Below, piece after piece: positions 61,221-64,000 of a stretch of DNA of 64,000 nucleotides. A program made the position numbers and the translations under genes. Each line of letters begins with the position of its first letter. Position 1 is the first letter of the stretch. A model generated the notes under the pieces. It saw nothing but the letters and a program-made list of their open reading frames with translations. It searched no databases and had not been told where the DNA came from. The DNA is from Persicaria tinctoria (Eukaryota; Streptophyta; Magnoliopsida; Caryophyllales; Polygonaceae): positions 15,241,975 through 15,305,974 of the forward strand of contig JBANSL010000009.1 of NCBI GenBank assembly GCA_037127255.1, in the 5' to 3' direction.

Positions 61221-61257
61221 AGTCTCGAGGACGAGACTTGTTTTTAGAGGTGGATGA
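61221..61257 (+). other. E3 pre-PPT hairpin and polypurine tract
   Basis: AGTCTCG-AGGA-CGAGACT (61221-61238) forms a perfect 7-bp stem. AGAGGTGGATGA (61246-61257) is the PPT abutting the 3' LTR at 61258 and would prime plus-strand DNA synthesis. Upstream, three degenerate units of about 80-95 bases start near 60957, 61050 and 61131 with AGGGGCCCTTAT-like phrases. Confidence 0.78.
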
Positions 61258-64000
61258 TGTAAGGGCTCGGATTTTTTAATCTTAAATTTCAAATAAATAA
61301 AAAGAAATCGTATTTTAAAATCCTTAAAGCGGATCTCGGCAAATTTTGAAATTTGCTTCGAACGTCAATATCCTCGTGATTATAAAACGTTAATTTTGAT
61401 CGGGTTGGGATTAAATCGAGAGAGCGGATTACCAGATTATTTTCCGGGTAAATTGAAATTGGATTGGGGACCACTTGTAATCCTTATCCCCTTACTCCCT
61501 CCGATTATGGCAAAGCACGCATCCCCTCTCCTTGGTCCAATTCCTGTAGGCTGCAGCTAGTCTTACATCTCCCTCCCTTCTTTTCATTGTTTTAGAACCC
61601 CAATCCCCTCTGATTTCCTTTTTTTCCCCTTGTGCCTCTCAAAAACCCATTGCTTACAGTCCCCTCCTTTGGCAACAAGACAAGTTGCTCTTCCTGCCTC
61701 TTTGACTCATCCGATTCAGCCTCATCTACTCCCTTCTTTTGGCTCCATAAGATCTGAAGATGTTCTCTTGATTACTCACCACAAACACAAGACCAACCCC
61801 AAGGACAAAACACACACCTCTTCCTCCATTTCTTCCCATCATTTCCGCGAGAAGTAGCTCCCGTTCTCAGCCACCTCACCTCCTGTCTTCCGGCCGCCAT
61901 GACCGAGCTCAGCAGCTCCAATTTCTTCGCCCCCTCCTCTGACGAAGGCGAGGTCCCAAAGTTGCCCAGGAGAGCCCCGAGCCGCCCTCCGTTCCCTTCT
62001 CCTCGGGTCTTCTCGGATCCTTAACGGTGAGACTCTCTCCGCTTCTTTTCGCTCTCGGTTTCGATAAAGGTCTCACCTTTTGACCTTCTACCTCCGTCCT
62101 ACGCTTTACAAGCTCTTTCCGAGTCTCCGGCAAGCTCAATCGTACCCCGGCGGATCTCCGGCGAGTCGAATCGAAGCCCGGCGACTTCGGATCCCCTCGG
62201 TGAGAACCCCTCTCTCTCGCTCTCTCTCTCTTCCTTTTCTGTGTGTCTGTATGTGTGTCGGGTAGTCGGGATTTGGCATTCGGAGTTGGGCACCACCGCC
62301 GGCGGCCTCCCTCCTCTTCCTCCTTCGGTTTTCCGAGCACAGGAAGCTCTGTTCTTCCTTCCTTCATTCGATCAAAAAGGGAAGAAGGAGGCTGTGGGTC
62401 CCATTCCACATCACCGGCCACATCACCTCCCTAGGCCCCATCTTTTTTTCTACTTCGGATGAATTTCTAATAGTGGGAGATAGAATGCTTTTGGGCCTAA
62501 CTAATTGGGCCAGAATTGTTGTATTTTAAAAAGAAAATGCTTTGGTCTGTTTCTTCCAAATAGACCCGACTTTTTGGGGTTTTAACCAAGGAGGTCGGAT
62601 TCTTGAGTCTATAGAATAAGGGCGGTATTTGGTAACTAAAATAAGGGTTATTTTATGAAAGTGTTTAAAAGAAAAAGGTATTTAAAATATTATATAATAT
62701 TATTTGGGATTTGAAGTATAAAATGTTATTTTTGGGATTTAAGGATATAATATTGTGACCATTTAAAACAAATATAATATCACGAGACTTGAAGATTTAA
62801 AAAGGGTTTTATCGGATTTAACTCGAAAAAGGGATTTGACGAATATTTTCCTAAGTCGAAATTTCTAACTAGTTGATTCGGATTTTTAAGGCGGTTTCGG
62901 GACTAACTCGGGAATTATGTGATTGGTGACTAACTAGCATGATTGATGTGAATGGTTGACTAATATCATGATTTGTGTTGACTAATAGCATGATGAAATG
63001 TTAAGATTATGTATCGTTAACTTATGCGTTGAGATATGAAGAATATGATGCACTTGAGCTATATGTTATGCAAATATATGGTTATGAACATGTGAATGTG
63101 GCGGAATGGGATGATGCGAACGGCATGGTATTGGGGAATGTGATAATGTGATGAATGGTTGAACTTGAAGAAATGACGATTGTGATATAGTTGTTATTCT
63201 CGTTGACTGATGTATGCTTTGAGTGCTTGAACGATTAGACATAGACTTATATATGTGTTCTGATATGTATCTAGGCGATACCTTGTGCTATGATTGATGT
63301 GTGCCAGACTTCCTATTATGCTGTTCTGCATAGCCAGGTAAGTCTCTTCGGAGCTTACTCAGATTGAATAGAGCTATTCCCTGCTTTAGGTGCATGATAT
63401 ACTAGGTGTTGCATTCATGATCAGCATGCCATGTAGTACCATGCTAGGTTGCATTGATCGTTGAGCATCCTATTTCTTTATGCGTATGTAAACAGAACGG
63501 CCGTTATCTGTGAAGTAACTAGAGTCATTGCTAGGGTCATAGGGTAGCCCAGCCTCATCGGGTACCCTGAGTCAATCGAGTCATGCACTTCCTTATATTA
63601 TGAGATGCCTGCGGGCTTTATTGTGGAGCGGGTTAGGCATGCGTGCCGCCCTATTATGAATGAATGCATTCACGAGCTGGCCAGTCTCCACCTATCGGAA
63701 GGGGTGGAGGTAGGAGAGGGATATACCACTTGGTATTCTGTGCTAAGGCCTTATTATTATTATGTCTTGATCCTAGGAGCATGTTAGTGTGTTAATATTC
63801 CGTCATGCATCTAGAAGCATCTTTATTAGGTATAGCGTATATGTGTGCTTATGGTTGGGATGCAGAGCTAAAGTGGGCATCGATCTGATCCCGCCCCATA
63901 TCAATTTTTTTAGGTATTATTTATGTTCATCCTATCGGTGCTGTTTGCTTATTGCGCGGGTCATTTGTCGGCGGAGAGTGAGCGCTGGAGTATAGACTTC
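61258..64000 (+). mobile_element. E3 3' LTR, cut by window end
   Basis: It begins TGTAAGGGCTCGG and follows the 5' LTR (48906 on) almost base for base. The splice donor is at 63335-63343 and the conserved box at 63496-63575. The 3' LTR lacks the CACTA element as far as the window reaches, which would fit a CACTA insertion after E3 integrated, although the insertion point would lie beyond 64000. Confidence 0.93.

Larger units (their letters stand above)
48906..64000 (+). mobile_element. Retroelement E3 (LARD-like), incomplete at window end
   Basis: The 5' LTR (48906-51833 plus 55978-56104, split by a CACTA element), a PBS, an internal domain (56105-61257) and a 3' LTR that runs off the window (61258 onward) are present. 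The two LTRs are nearly identical by eye. The right target duplication is outside the window. No protein frame of the retroelement type is present. Confidence 0.9.

Noticed and set aside
61909..62421. A 170-codon minus-strand frame in the E3 3' LTR
   Set aside because: Its sister copy in the 5' LTR (49554-50066) is split into two frames, so the frame is not under selection.

Overview
This window is repeat-rich nuclear DNA from a flowering plant. The evidence is Arabidopsis-type telomere-like repeats (CCCTAAA), an RTE-type LINE ending in a (TTG)n tail, CACTA and Mutator-like DNA elements with correct target duplications, and LTR retroelements primed by a tRNA-iMet-type binding site. I found no intact host gene. 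The only convincing long coding frame is the reverse transcriptase of a 5'-truncated LINE (1739-3220). One broken gene candidate with a plausible TATA box lies at 3782-4317 (minus strand). Species cannot be called from sequence alone.

Layout: (1) 1-1467 is a truncated LTR. (2) 1468-4948 is a low-copy-looking stretch holding the LINE, short tandem repeats, the broken gene and a MITE-like segment. (3) 4949-8087 is a probable solo LTR of the same family as 1-1467. (4) 8088-9743 is an AT-rich motif array, a GC-rich gene-like patch, a second MITE-like segment and a (TA)n run. (5) 9744-48905 is a tandem array of about 1.46-1.6 kb monomers, each carrying telomere-like blocks and two tRNA-like modules. 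It is split by three large insertions: retroelement E1 (11842-26565, TSD TGGGT, with a solo LTR of its own family inside it, TSD GGTGG), retroelement E2a (27694-44046, minus strand, TSD ACCCC, with a second element E2b nested in its 3' LTR), and a Mutator-like element (44727-45842, 9-bp TSD). (6) 48906-64000 is retroelement E3, running off the window, with a 4.1 kb CACTA element (51834-55977, TSD GAA) in its 5' LTR.

E1, E2a, E2b and E3 are one family of large non-autonomous elements resembling LARDs (large retrotransposon derivatives): LTRs of about 2.7-3.3 kb, a PBS matching tRNA-iMet where that part survives, and internal domains of about 5 kb with no gag or pol frame. Although noncoding, the family keeps several shared structures: a sense-strand tRNA-iMet-like sequence in all four internal domains, a hairpin that duplicates the polypurine tract about 0.5 kb upstream of the real one, a second hairpin just before the PPT, an 80-bp LTR box containing AACGGCCGTT, and a consensus splice donor CAG/GTAAGT at the same place in every LTR. 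The embedded iMet-like sequence is the observation I consider most likely to be new.
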